NCBI RefSeq assembly: GCF_017168235.1
Contig: NZ_JABFAO010000005.1
Coordinates: forward strand, 1-64,000
DNA from: Rhodococcus sp. KRD197
Lineage (GTDB): Bacteria > Actinomycetota > Actinomycetes > Mycobacteriales > Mycobacteriaceae
DNA: 64,000 nucleotides
Direction: 5' to 3'
Both the position numbers and the translations under genes were made by a program. Shown piece after piece: positions 27,581-36,542 of this stretch. The stretch's first letter is position 1, and every line of letters begins with the position of its first letter. The notes under the pieces were generated by a model, which saw only the letters and a list, made by a program, of their open reading frames with translations, did not search any database and was not told the DNA's origin.

Positions 27581-28584
27581 GCTGCCCCCAAGATCTCGAG
27601 TCGGTGCGCGGCTCCGCCGAGCTGTCGCGCCAGATCCTTTGCGGCGGAGTAGTAACGGTGCATCGGATAGGTGACATCGACACCGATGCCACCGTGCAGG
27701 TGGTGGCACATCTGCATCGCGGCCGGAAGCTCGGCGGCGATCCAGTACGCCAGCACATCGCCGTCGCCACCACCTCCGTCGTTCTCGAGTGATGCCTGCC
27801 AGACCGCGGACACCGCCGCCACATGCAGGGTTCGCGCGGTGACGTAGACGTCGGCGATCTCGCCCGCCACCGCCTGGAACGTTGCGAGCGGTTTACCGAA
27901 TTGGTGACGGTTGGCCAGGTGGGTTGCCGTCAGTTCCGCGGCCCCGGCGGCGAGGCCGTCGGCAACGGCACCGATGGCTGCGACCGCGAGACGATACAGC
28001 CGCGCTGTGTCGAGGGAGACGAATTCGCCGGGCGCGTCGTCCATTTCGACGACATATTCGGGTTCCCCCGTCGACGACGGAGTCCGCGTGCAGGTGACGC
28101 CGTCCGCTTTTGGATCGACGAGGACGACTCCCTCCGAGGTCGGCACCAGGATGCGGTGTGCCTGCTCGGCGTAGGCGACGGCGATCTTGGTTCCGGTCAC
28201 CCGCATCCGGTCTCCGTCGGGAACCGCTTTGGTGGCGGGGTCGAGCGGAAACGGTGAGCGCGGTTCAGCGAGGGCCGCAGTGAGGATCGCGCCGGGCTGC
28301 GCGATACGCGCGATCACCTCGGGGCCGGCGAGCGCGGTCAGCGGCACGATGCCGAAGCCGATGGTGGCCAGTGCAGGGCCGACCGCGGCGTGCTTCGCCA
28401 ATTCCGTCAGTACGACGGCCGCTTCGGGGATACCGAGGCCATCACCTCCGGCAGCTTCTGGCAGCAGCATCGTCGACAGGCCCGCGTCGGATAGCGCTGC
28501 CCACAGATCCGCGGGCTCGCGCGCGATGAGGCCGTCGACCATCTCGGCCACGGTTGTCTGCGTCGAGTCTCGGGTGAAGTCCAC
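27565..28584 (-). CDS. chsE1: ChsE1, acyl-CoA dehydrogenase subunit (FadE28-type)
   Basis: The 339-residue protein is the shorter partner subunit of the ChsE1-ChsE2 side-chain dehydrogenase. It shows an ACAD N-domain (LWAALSDAGLSTMLLPEAAGG) and a C-terminal helical domain with RHQFGKPLATFQAVAGEIAD. The GTG at 28584 (DFTRDSTQ) is favoured because homologues begin MDF; a TTG two codons upstream is possible. It is the first gene of the operon, 37 bp after a perfect KstR operator. In M. tuberculosis cyp125 and fadA5 precede it; here they are absent. Confidence 0.9.
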   Translation of the reverse strand: MDFTRDSTQTTVAEMVDGLIAREPADLWAALSDAGLSTMLLPEAAGGDGLGIPEAAVVLTELAKHAAVGPALATIGFGIVPLTALAGPEVIARIAQPGAILTAALAEPRSPFPLDPATKAVPDGDRMRVTGTKIAVAYAEQAHRILVPTSEGVVLVDPKADGVTCTRTPSSTGEPEYVVEMDDAPGEFVSLDTARLYRLAVAAIGAVADGLAAGAAELTATHLANRHQFGKPLATFQAVAGEIADVYVTARTLHVAAVSAVWQASLENDGGGGDGDVLAYWIAAELPAAMQMCHHLHGGIGVDVTYPMHRYYSAAKDLARQLGGAAHRLEILGAACSSN

Positions 28585-28620
28585 GCTCAAATACCTGCCT
28601 GTGCGTCGATCGGGAACGAG

Positions 28621-28634
28621 TAGAACGTGTTCTA
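28621..28634. promoter_or_regulatory. Perfect KstR operator of the chsE1 operon
   Basis: TAGAACGTGTTCTA is a full match to the KstR palindrome and lies 37 bp upstream of the chsE1 start. It should control the side-chain operon on the minus strand. Confidence 0.88.
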
Positions 28635-28684
28635 TTTTTAACACCTGGGAGCGTTATTGGCCAGTGCCGCCCGCGCAACGACCC

Positions 28685-30808
28685 TCAGCCCGCCCTGGGC
28701 AGTCCGAGGATTCTCTCCGCGACGACGGTCAGAAGAATTTGCGTGGTTCCACCGGCAATGGACAGACATCTCGTCAGGAGCATCTCCTTCGCGATGGGAC
28801 TCCAGGCGGCACCTCGACTGCCGGTGGCTTCGAGTGCGAACTCCGCCAGGTCCTGTCGATGACGCACTCCCACCAATTTGCGAACACTCGATTCTGCGCC
28901 GGGATCCTGCCCGCCGAGCCTTCGGAGAGTCGCACGCAGGTCCAAGACCGACAGGACGAGTCCGTCGGCGATGAGGCCGCCGAGACGCTCGGTCACCGCC
29001 GCGTTGTCGCTGGTGGCCGTCACCACCTCCTCGAGGGCGGCGCCCAGGGCTCCGCCGCTGCTCATGGCGACACGCTCGTTGGCGAGGGTGGTGCGGACGA
29101 GCTTCCACCCACCGTCGACGTCACCGACCAGGCACTCGTCGGGAACGAACACGTCGTCGAGGAACACCTCGTTGAAGACTGCATCCCCGGTCATTTCGCG
29201 GAGCGGTTCGACACGAATGCCCGCCGATTTCATATCGAGTAGGAAGTAGCTGATGCCCTTGTGTTTGGCAGCGTCTCGGTTGGTGCGGGCCAGGCAGATG
29301 GCCCAGTCGGCTTCGCGGGCGAGGGAGGTCCAGATCTTGTGCCCCCGCAACGTCCACCCACCGTCCGTTCTGGTCGCGGACGTGCGCAGCGAGGCCAGGT
29401 CCGAGCCCGCCTCGGGTTCACTGAACAGCTGGCACCAGGTGATCTCACCACGCAAGGTCGGGCCCGTGAACCGTTCGATCTGACGGGCGGTGCCGTGCTC
29501 GAGAATCGTCGGCACGGCCCACCCACCGATGACGAGATCGGGCGGCTGGAGTCCGGCACGCTGCAATTCCTGCGAGTACAGAAGCTGCAGGGCGGCTCCG
29601 GCGTCGCGGCCGTGCGGTGACGGCCAGTGCGGCGCCGCCAAACCCGAATCAGCGAGTGCAGTCCGCGAGTCCTCCGCGTCGGCGATCACTCCGATCTCCG
29701 CTCGGATCTCCGCGCGGCGGTTTTCGGCGTCGCCGAGGTCGACGGTCAAGGTCCGACGGACCCCCGCGCGGGTCAACTCGGCGACGCGCCCACGCCAGCG
29801 GGAAGATCCCCCGAGCAACTGACGCAATGCCAATGCGCGGCGGAGGTAGAGGTGGGCGTCGTGCTCCCAGGTGAAGCCGATGCCGCCGAGAACCTGAATG
29901 CAGTCTTTCGCTGTGTCCACGGCACCGTCGAGTGCGATGGTCGCAGCAACGGCAGCCGAGAGAGGCAACTCGTCGGGAGCGGAGTCCATTGCCACAGCCG
30001 CATCCCATGCCGCTGCGCGGATCTTCTCGACGCGGCACAGCATCTCCGCGCACAGGTGTTTGACGGCCTGGAAGCTCCCGATGGGGGCGCCGAACTGCTC
30101 GCGTGTCTTGGCATGAGCGACGGCTGTCTCGAGGCACCATCCGGCGATCCCGGCCGCATCGGCCGCGGCCAACGTGGCGGCGATGTCGTGCACGTTTTCG
30201 GTCGACACACCCTCGATAGCGCTGTGCCGCGGTATGCGGACGGCCTCGAACACGATCCGAGCGATCGGCAGACTGCCGTCGATGCCGACGATCGGTTCGA
30301 TTTTCGTGCCTGGGGTATCCGCAGGGATGACGAACCAGTCGTTGCCGATCGGCGCGAGCACCGCCACCCCGTCGGCGCCGCCGGTGACCACGTCGAGAAC
30401 ACCGTCGACGATCATCGTGTCGCCATCGAGCACGGCGTCGAGCGAGGCATCGGACAGAGCCACTGCGCAGGGGGTCCGTCCGGAACACAGGTCCTCCGCC
30501 GAGCGACCGCGTCCGACTCCACGTCCAACCAAGGTCGCTGCCAGCGCGCTGGTCCACACTGGTCCGGCGACCAGCCCCGACCCGGCCGATTCCACCATCA
30601 CGGCAAGATCGGCGACGGTGCCCCCCACCCCGCCCGCGGACTCCGGGACTGCGACGGAGAAGACCCCCAGATCGGCAAGATCCTGCCAGTGTGTGCGCCA
30701 TCCGGACTCCGGATCTGCGCGTAGAGTACCGATCGGTTCGACCGAGGCGATCCATGACCGGATCGACCTCTGGACGTCGCGTTGGTCCTCGCTCGTGGCT
30801 AGTGTCAC
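28685..30808 (-). CDS. fadE34: FadE34 (ChsE3-type) fused acyl-CoA dehydrogenase
   Basis: This 707-residue protein contains two acyl-CoA dehydrogenase domains in tandem: residues 1-370 (degenerate, ending RQLLGGSSRWRGR) and 380-707 (with WCQLFSEPEAGSDLASLRT and the Arg-rich C-terminal helix). Normal subunits are about 390 residues, so the fusion replaces a heterodimer. M. tuberculosis FadE34 (Rv3573c, 711 aa) acts on a C5 steroid side chain. The GTG start at 30808 follows GGGGA by nine bases. It is divergent from kstR and shares its operator. Confidence 0.92.
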   Translation of the reverse strand: MTLATSEDQRDVQRSIRSWIASVEPIGTLRADPESGWRTHWQDLADLGVFSVAVPESAGGVGGTVADLAVMVESAGSGLVAGPVWTSALAATLVGRGVGRGRSAEDLCSGRTPCAVALSDASLDAVLDGDTMIVDGVLDVVTGGADGVAVLAPIGNDWFVIPADTPGTKIEPIVGIDGSLPIARIVFEAVRIPRHSAIEGVSTENVHDIAATLAAADAAGIAGWCLETAVAHAKTREQFGAPIGSFQAVKHLCAEMLCRVEKIRAAAWDAAVAMDSAPDELPLSAAVAATIALDGAVDTAKDCIQVLGGIGFTWEHDAHLYLRRALALRQLLGGSSRWRGRVAELTRAGVRRTLTVDLGDAENRRAEIRAEIGVIADAEDSRTALADSGLAAPHWPSPHGRDAGAALQLLYSQELQRAGLQPPDLVIGGWAVPTILEHGTARQIERFTGPTLRGEITWCQLFSEPEAGSDLASLRTSATRTDGGWTLRGHKIWTSLAREADWAICLARTNRDAAKHKGISYFLLDMKSAGIRVEPLREMTGDAVFNEVFLDDVFVPDECLVGDVDGGWKLVRTTLANERVAMSSGGALGAALEEVVTATSDNAAVTERLGGLIADGLVLSVLDLRATLRRLGGQDPGAESSVRKLVGVRHRQDLAEFALEATGSRGAAWSPIAKEMLLTRCLSIAGGTTQILLTVVAERILGLPRAG

Positions 30809-30844
30809 AGTGATTTCCCCAGCTCTCGTGATGACTTTCCCGTC

Positions 30845-30858
30845 TAGAACGTGTTCTA
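30845..30858. promoter_or_regulatory. Perfect KstR operator between fadE34 and kstR
   Basis: TAGAACGTGTTCTA is a full match and lies 37 bp from the fadE34 start and 44 bp from the kstR start. It implies KstR autoregulation as in mycobacteria. Confidence 0.9.
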
Positions 30859-30901
30859 ATACGCTAGCTGTTCACGAGTCAAGGTGCGAAGGAAAACGTC
30901 G

Positions 30902-31588
30902 ATGACCTCATCATCTCGATCGGGCCCTGAGGGCCCGGCCGACAAGAACGGAGCCCCGGCAACGACGCCGCCCCCGACTCCGCTGCGTTCGGTCGGCGTG
31001 CTCACCGACGACGACCTCAGCTCCAACGCGCAGCGCGAACGCCGCAAACGAATCCTCGATTCGACGCTCGCACTCGCGTCGAAGGGCGGCTACGAGGCCG
31101 TGCAGATGCGCGCCGTCGCCGAGCGAGCCGATGTCGCCGTCGGAACGCTGTATCGCTACTTCCCGTCGAAGGTGCACCTGCTGGTGTCGGCGCTCGCCCG
31201 CGAGTTCGAGCGGATCGAGTCGCGGCGCAAGATGCCTCCCGGCCAGACCCCCCAGGAGCGGATGCACCTGATCCTGGGACAGATCACACGTGCCATGCAA
31301 CGTGATCCACTACTCACCGAGGCGATGACCCGCGCGTTCATGTTCGCCGACGCCTCCGCCGCCGCCGAGGTGGACCAGGTCGGCCGGCTGATGGACCGAC
31401 TGTTCGCCAAAGCGATGAGCGACGGTGAGCCAACAGAATTGCAGCTCAGCATCGCTCGAGTCATCAGCGATGTGTGGTTGTCGAATCTGGTGGCCTGGCT
31501 GACGCGGCGGTCCTCGGCCACCGATGTGGCCGCGCGACTCGAACTGACAGTCGACCTTCTGCTGGGCGGAGCCAAGCCGCTCGACTGA
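30902..31588 (+). CDS. kstR: KstR, TetR-family repressor of steroid catabolism
   Basis: The 228-residue TetR protein has a disordered N-terminus rich in Pro/Ser, a helix-turn-helix AVQMRAVAERADVAVGTLYRYFPSKVHL (about residues 68-95), and the ligand domain that binds CoA thioesters of cholesterol metabolites in M. tuberculosis KstR (Rv3574). The ATG at 30902 has AAGGA upstream; an in-frame GTG at 30884 overlaps that SD. It sits beside fadE34 with a shared palindrome, the mycobacterial arrangement. It is expected to repress all seven boxed promoters in this window. Confidence 0.95.
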   Translation: MTSSSRSGPEGPADKNGAPATTPPPTPLRSVGVLTDDDLSSNAQRERRKRILDSTLALASKGGYEAVQMRAVAERADVAVGTLYRYFPSKVHLLVSALAREFERIESRRKMPPGQTPQERMHLILGQITRAMQRDPLLTEAMTRAFMFADASAAAEVDQVGRLMDRLFAKAMSDGEPTELQLSIARVISDVWLSNLVAWLTRRSSATDVAARLELTVDLLLGGAKPLD

Positions 31589-31640
31589 CGCCTCGGCGTC
31601 CGATTGAGCCAAGGACGGTCGGATCGCCTAGATTCGTAGC

Positions 31641-34190
31641 GTGACTGCACAGGATTTGCCGCTTGAACTTCGCCGCGCCCTCATCGGTGTGGCCCGGACG
31701 CCTCGATTGCTCGTCACCTCGGACTACGACGGCACGATGGCTCCACTCGTGTCCGATCCGCTGAAGGCGTTTCCCCATCCCGAATCGGTGCACGCCATGC
31801 GTGGCCTCGCCAACCTCGCCAGTACCACCGCCGCAGTTATTTCCGGACGTGCCCTCCGCGACCTGGCGACGCTCTCTCGCCTGCCCGCCGAAGTGCAGCT
31901 CGTCGGCAGCCACGGCAGCGAGTTCGACATCGGCTTCATCCACGCCATCGACGACGACGCCAAGAAGCTGTTGCACGACATCTCGGAAGAGATGTCGACC
32001 GTGGCGGCCGATCTCGACGGAGTGACGGTCGAGGTCAAGCCGGCCAGCGCTGCCCTGCACGTCCGCAACGCATCACCCGAGGACGCACAGCGCGCACTCG
32101 ACGCGATCCGCGCAGGCATCGCCCAACGTGACGGCGTCGAGGTCACCGAGGGCAAGTCCGTCATCGAGCTCGCCGTCATCGTCACCGACAAGGGCGTGGC
32201 CCTCGACATCCTGCGGCACCAAGAAAGCGCGACCGCCGCGGTCTTCTTCGGCGACGACGTCACCGACGAGAAGGCCTTCGCGCGGCTGCACGGCCCCGAC
32301 ATCGGGGTCAAGGTCGGTACCGGCGACAGCGCCGCAGGCTTCCGAATCGAGACCACCGAGCAGGTATCGCTGGCACTGGCGTTCCTCCTCCAAGAGCGAC
32401 GCCAGTGGCTCTCCGGCGCCGATGCTCCACCCATCGAACGGCTGACGATGCTCGCCAGCCCGAACTCGGTCGCCCTGGTCACCCCGGACGCGAACATGAC
32501 ATGGCTGTGCCACCCCGAGCCCGACTCGGCCGCGATCTTCGCCCACCTCCTGGGCGGCGACCAGGCCGGACATTTCAGCGTCGGACCGACCCGCGCTGCG
32601 CTGCCGCTGAGCCAGCGGTACGTCGACGGCACCATGACCGTGCAGACCAAGTGGTCGAGCCTGCAGGTGACGGACTACCTGCCCCACGATGTCCCCGGCG
32701 GCCAGACATCGCTGACACGCGTCATCAGCGGTACCGCGACTGCCGTCGTGTCCTTCGCGCCCCGTCCGGAGTTCGGCAACATTCGTGTCCGACTCGAACC
32801 GGAGGCCGACGGCATCCGTATCTACGGCACGGCCGACCCCATGGTCCTGCGCAGCCCCGGAGTGCAGTGGAACATCGTCTCCGACGGGATCCAGGAAACT
32901 GCTCACGCCGAGGTGGATCCGTCGCAGGGACCGGTGATACTCGAATTACGCCTCGGCGCAGACGATTTGGGCCCATCCGCAGTTCCCGAACCGGAGCGAC
33001 GCGCCGAGTCCGAAAGCTACTGGAAAGACTGGGCCGACCGACTCACGCTGCCGCCGCTCAAGCCCGATCTGATGAAGCGATCGGCGCTGACACTCCGAGG
33101 TCTCGTCCATGCCGATTCCGGCTCGATCATGGCGGCAGCCACCACATCGCTGCCGGAGGAGATCGGCGGCGTCCGAAACTGGGACTACCGCTACTGCTGG
33201 CTGCGTGACGCCGCCCTCACCGCCTCCGCCCTGGTGAACGTCGGATCCACCGTCGAGGCCGAGAACTACCTGTCCTGGGTTCACGGTGTGCTGGAATCTG
33301 TTTCGGGCCCCGAACGACTGCATCCGCTCTACACTCTCTGGGGTCTCGGCCTTCCACCGGAAGCTGTCATCGACGAACTACCCGGTTACGCCGGATCGCG
33401 GCCCGTCCGCGTCGGCAACGCTGCCAACCAGCAGGTGCAGCTGGATGTGTTCGGCCCCATCGTCGACCTCATCTCCTCCCTCGCCCACAACCGACGTGCG
33501 CGCGGGCGGCGCGGCAAAGAAGCACTGTCCGACGATGATTGGTCACTCGTGCGCGCGATGGTCGAGGCCGTCGAGCGTCGGTGGTCCGAACCCGATCACG
33601 GCATCTGGGAAATCCGCGGCAACCCCCGCCACCACGTGTACTCCAAGGTGATGGGCTGGATGACCATCGACCGCGCCCTCACTCTGGCGCGCAAGTTCGA
33701 CCGAGAGACCGAACCATCTTGGGAGACACTGCGTTCGACGATCCGCGCCGAGGTGCTCGAGCAGGGCTGGAACGACGAGGTGCAGTCCTACACCGCCGCC
33801 TACGACGGAACCGACCTCGACGCCGCAACCCTGCACATCGGACTCTCCGGACTCATCGACCCGTCCGATCCGCGTTTCGCCGCGACCGTGACGGCCACCG
33901 AGCGCGAACTGCGCAGCGGGATGACGGTGTACCGGTACCACCACGACGACGGCCTACCCGGCGGCGAAGGCGGATTCCACCTGTGCGCCGCATGGCTCGT
34001 CGAGGCGTACCTACTGATCGGCCAGCGCTCCGAGGCCGAGGCACTGTTCGCGCAACTGGTGGCCGTAGCAGGGCCGACCGGTCTGCTCAGCGAGGAATAC
34101 GATCCCGTCGCCGAGCGATCTCTCGGCAACCACCCGCAGGCCTACAGCCACCTCGGACTGCTGCGATGTGCAGCGTTGCTGAGCTCCTGA
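31641..34190 (+). CDS. Trehalose-6-phosphate phosphatase / GH15 trehalase-like fusion
   Basis: The 849-residue protein joins an HAD-type trehalose phosphatase (residues 1-255; DYDGT with D28 and D30, and FGDDVTDEKAF at 203-213) to a glycoside hydrolase family 15 module (270-849). The GH15 part has its N-terminal beta-sandwich, the RNWDYRYCWLRDA motif at 512-524, and the catalytic Glu pair in LLSEEYDP near residue 818. One half would make trehalose and the other could hydrolyse it or a related glucan. Such fusions are known in rhodococci and nocardiae. It starts 52 bp after kstR and ends at a palindrome shared with lacI. Confidence 0.85.
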   Translation: MTAQDLPLELRRALIGVARTPRLLVTSDYDGTMAPLVSDPLKAFPHPESVHAMRGLANLASTTAAVISGRALRDLATLSRLPAEVQLVGSHGSEFDIGFIHAIDDDAKKLLHDISEEMSTVAADLDGVTVEVKPASAALHVRNASPEDAQRALDAIRAGIAQRDGVEVTEGKSVIELAVIVTDKGVALDILRHQESATAAVFFGDDVTDEKAFARLHGPDIGVKVGTGDSAAGFRIETTEQVSLALAFLLQERRQWLSGADAPPIERLTMLASPNSVALVTPDANMTWLCHPEPDSAAIFAHLLGGDQAGHFSVGPTRAALPLSQRYVDGTMTVQTKWSSLQVTDYLPHDVPGGQTSLTRVISGTATAVVSFAPRPEFGNIRVRLEPEADGIRIYGTADPMVLRSPGVQWNIVSDGIQETAHAEVDPSQGPVILELRLGADDLGPSAVPEPERRAESESYWKDWADRLTLPPLKPDLMKRSALTLRGLVHADSGSIMAAATTSLPEEIGGVRNWDYRYCWLRDAALTASALVNVGSTVEAENYLSWVHGVLESVSGPERLHPLYTLWGLGLPPEAVIDELPGYAGSRPVRVGNAANQQVQLDVFGPIVDLISSLAHNRRARGRRGKEALSDDDWSLVRAMVEAVERRWSEPDHGIWEIRGNPRHHVYSKVMGWMTIDRALTLARKFDRETEPSWETLRSTIRAEVLEQGWNDEVQSYTAAYDGTDLDAATLHIGLSGLIDPSDPRFAATVTATERELRSGMTVYRYHHDDGLPGGEGGFHLCAAWLVEAYLLIGQRSEAEALFAQLVAVAGPTGLLSEEYDPVAERSLGNHPQAYSHLGLLRCAALLSS

Positions 34191-34208
34191 GGGTCACCCT
34201 CCTCCCTC

Positions 34209-34271
34209 CTTTCGGCATGAATGGGCCATTGCAACGGCTAGACAGTTGCAATGGCCCATTCATGCTGAAAG
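34209..34271. repeat. 63-bp near-perfect palindrome, copy 1, between converging genes
   Basis: Two 27-bp arms (34209-34235 and 34245-34271) pair with a single G-T and enclose a 9-nt loop GGCTAGACA. It lies in the convergent gap after the trehalose fusion and would work as a bidirectional terminator, although no U-tract follows. The right arm carries the LacI stop codon. A second copy is at 57983-58033. Confidence 0.9.
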
Positions 34272-35354
34272 AGGCGGCGGCCCCGCAGTACGTCCCTTGA
34301 CAAGTTCGGTGGGCAGGAATTCGGCCGCGACCACGCCGGATCGCGCGGTGGAGACCAGTAGCGCACCAGCTCGCCGGCCTTTTTCCTCGGCGTCCTGGCG
34401 GACGGTGGTGACGTTCTCGCGGATGGCGTCCTCGACGCCGTCGAATCCGGTGACGGTGAGCTGACCGGGTACGTCGATTCCCGTCACCTTGGCGAAGTTG
34501 AGCGCGCCGAGCGCCAGGACATCGGTGGTGCACAGCAAAGCCGTCGTATCGCGGTTGGCCTGCAATGCCTGAGCGGCCGCCGAGTGACCCGACCTCGTCG
34601 TGTGCTCGAAACGTTCGACGACGGTGAGTGTGTCCGGATCCAGCCCGGCCTCGACCATCGAATCCTTGACTCCCGCAATTCGTTCGCGCTGTACGTGGAA
34701 GTGACTGTCTCGAAGCCGATCGGGGGGTACGACGCCATCGCGGCGGTCGCGTCCCAGGCGCATGCAGAGCACGGCGATGTGTTCGTGTCCGAGTGCAATG
34801 ACCTGGTCTGCGAGGACTTTCATGGCAGCGCGGTCATCGATTGCGACGAGTGCGGCCTCGGGCACGCCGCGTGGCTGATCGCAGATGACGATCGGCAGGT
34901 GCCGCTCGCGTACCGCCAGGAGATAAGGGTCGTCGTCGGCGACGGAGTAGACGACGAAGGCATCGACGCCGGCCTGCTGAACGACGGCGGCCGCTGCGGT
35001 GTCGTCACGATCGGGGCCTGCCGGGATGAGCAACAGACCCTGCCCCGCCGCCTCGCACGATTCGGCCAGTCCGGCGAGAAACGCCATTGCGGCGGGGTCG
35101 CGGAACGAGTAGCTCAGCGCCTCGGTGAGCACCAGACCCACCGCGCCGGCCTTGCGGGTGCGCAGTGACCGCGCCACGGGGTCCGGCCCGGCATAACCGC
35201 GACGCTTCGCCGCCATGAGCACGCGCTCGCGCAATTCGGGTGAGAGTTGGTCCGGACGGTTGTACGCGTTCGACACCGTGGTGCGCGAGACTTTCAGCTC
35301 GGCGGCGATGGACGCCAACGTTGCCGGGCGTCGCGGTTCCCTCGACCTGGACAT
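34260..35354 (-). CDS. LacI family transcriptional regulator
   Basis: The 364-residue protein has the LacI helix-turn-helix ATLASIAAELKVSRTTVSNAYNRPDQL and hinge near residues 12-65 (with a PDPVARSLRTRKAGAVGLV boundary), and a periplasmic-binding-protein effector domain. The last codons and stop (LSA-TGA) lie inside the right arm of the neighbouring palindrome. It is divergent from znuA, and the 13-bp palindrome in between is a plausible operator for it. Sugar LacI repressors usually regulate neighbouring carbohydrate genes, so the convergent trehalose gene is another candidate target. Confidence 0.87.
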   Translation of the reverse strand: MSRSREPRRPATLASIAAELKVSRTTVSNAYNRPDQLSPELRERVLMAAKRRGYAGPDPVARSLRTRKAGAVGLVLTEALSYSFRDPAAMAFLAGLAESCEAAGQGLLLIPAGPDRDDTAAAAVVQQAGVDAFVVYSVADDDPYLLAVRERHLPIVICDQPRGVPEAALVAIDDRAAMKVLADQVIALGHEHIAVLCMRLGRDRRDGVVPPDRLRDSHFHVQRERIAGVKDSMVEAGLDPDTLTVVERFEHTTRSGHSAAAQALQANRDTTALLCTTDVLALGALNFAKVTGIDVPGQLTVTGFDGVEDAIRENVTTVRQDAEEKGRRAGALLVSTARSGVVAAEFLPTELVKGRTAGPPPLSA

Positions 35355-35409
35355 ACCCGGACGTTAGTCGCAAACGAGGCCACACCGGAAATCGACGGAT
35401 CGTGCCAGA

Positions 35410-35438
35410 TTCGACGGGAACGGCATCGGCGCTACAAT
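35410..35438 (+). promoter_or_regulatory. Probable znuA promoter
   Basis: TTCGAC (35410-35415) and TACAAT (35433-35438) are spaced by 17 bp and fit a primary sigma factor promoter on the plus strand. The predicted start near 35445 falls in the adjacent palindrome. Confidence 0.45.
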
Positions 35439-35443
35439 GAAAC

Positions 35444-35456
35444 GGTAACCGTTACC
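35444..35456. promoter_or_regulatory. GGTAAC-C-GTTACC palindromic operator over the znuA start point
   Basis: This 13-bp perfect inverted repeat overlaps the predicted transcription start of znuABC. It lies between a divergent LacI gene and a zinc-type ABC operon, so it could be bound by LacI or by Zur. It shares an AATGAAAC flank with actinobacterial Zur boxes but is not a clean match. Confidence 0.5.
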
Positions 35457-35491
35457 AATTGCATCTATTCGTACACCATCAGGAGAGTCCC

Positions 35492-36505
35492 GTGCGTCAG
35501 CCACGCCTTCAGTTTCCTCGCACAGCCACCGCACTCGTAGGCCTGTCCTGCGCGGCGGCTCTCACGCTCAGCGCCTGCAGCTCGGACTCCGAGACGACAC
35601 CCGACACATCGGGCCCCGCGGCAGCAGTCGACGGCCCGATCACCATCGTCGCCTCCACGAACGTCTGGGCCAGCGTCGCCGAGGCAGTGGCAGGCGATAT
35701 GGCCACCGTCGAGTCGATCATCGACGACCCGTCCGGCGATCCGCACTCGTACGAGGCGTCCCCGGGTGACGCCGCTATGGTCGCCGAGGCCTCGCTCGTG
35801 GTCTACAACGGTGGCGGCTACGACGAGTTCATCGAAAACATCCTCGAAGCCGAGGGCCAGAACGTACCGACGGTCAACGCGTTCGAGCTCGCCGGAGCAG
35901 GCCACAGCGAAGAAGGCCACAGCGACGAAGAAGCACACGAGGAAGAAGCACTCGAAGAAGACGACCACAGTCACGGCGAGGTCAACGAGCACGTCTGGTA
36001 CGACGCCGAGGTTGCCGCTGCGACCGCGGAATCCATCGCCGAGACACTCGGTCAGCTCGATCCCGACAACGCCGAGCAGTACACCGCCAATGCCGAGACC
36101 TTCCACGATCAGGTCCACTCCATCACCGATGTAACCGCTGCGATCGCAGCCGAGCACCCGGCGGCACCTGTCGCTCAGACCGAGCCGATCGCGCACTACC
36201 TGCTAGTGGAATCCGGTCTCGAGGACCTCACCCCGGAGGACTTCAAGAACGCTATCGAGGAGGGCAACGATCCGTCCCCCGCGTCGATCGCCGCCACTCG
36301 CGACCTGTTCACGTCCAACTCGGTGCAGGTTCTCGTCTACAACGTTCAGACGCAGGATGCCGTCACCCAGGACATCCGCCAGACCGCCGAGGCCGCTGAT
36401 GTACCCGTCGTCGAGGTCACCGAGACCCTGCCCGAGGGCATGAGCTACATCGAGTGGCAGACCCAGGCAGCGGAGGATCTGCAAGCCGCCCTGAGTGCAT
36501 CCTGA
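35492..36505 (+). CDS. znuA: ZnuA-like zinc/manganese-binding lipoprotein
   Basis: The 337-residue protein has a lipoprotein signal with lipobox LSAC (C29) and a cluster-9 metal-binding fold. A long His/acid-rich loop (about residues 138-163, containing HSEEGHSDEEAHEEE) is typical of zinc-binding ZnuA; H85 (DPHSYE) and H167 (NEHVWYD) are probable metal ligands. It delivers Zn2+ (possibly Mn2+) to the permease. The GTG at 35492 has AGGAGA seven bases upstream. It opens the operon znuA-znuC-znuB-pxpABC. Confidence 0.88.
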   Translation: MRQPRLQFPRTATALVGLSCAAALTLSACSSDSETTPDTSGPAAAVDGPITIVASTNVWASVAEAVAGDMATVESIIDDPSGDPHSYEASPGDAAMVAEASLVVYNGGGYDEFIENILEAEGQNVPTVNAFELAGAGHSEEGHSDEEAHEEEALEEDDHSHGEVNEHVWYDAEVAAATAESIAETLGQLDPDNAEQYTANAETFHDQVHSITDVTAAIAAEHPAAPVAQTEPIAHYLLVESGLEDLTPEDFKNAIEEGNDPSPASIAATRDLFTSNSVQVLVYNVQTQDAVTQDIRQTAEAADVPVVEVTETLPEGMSYIEWQTQAAEDLQAALSAS

Positions 36506-36542
36506 CTCGCGCGCAGCTGCTGCTCCCTGGAAAACTGGGGAC

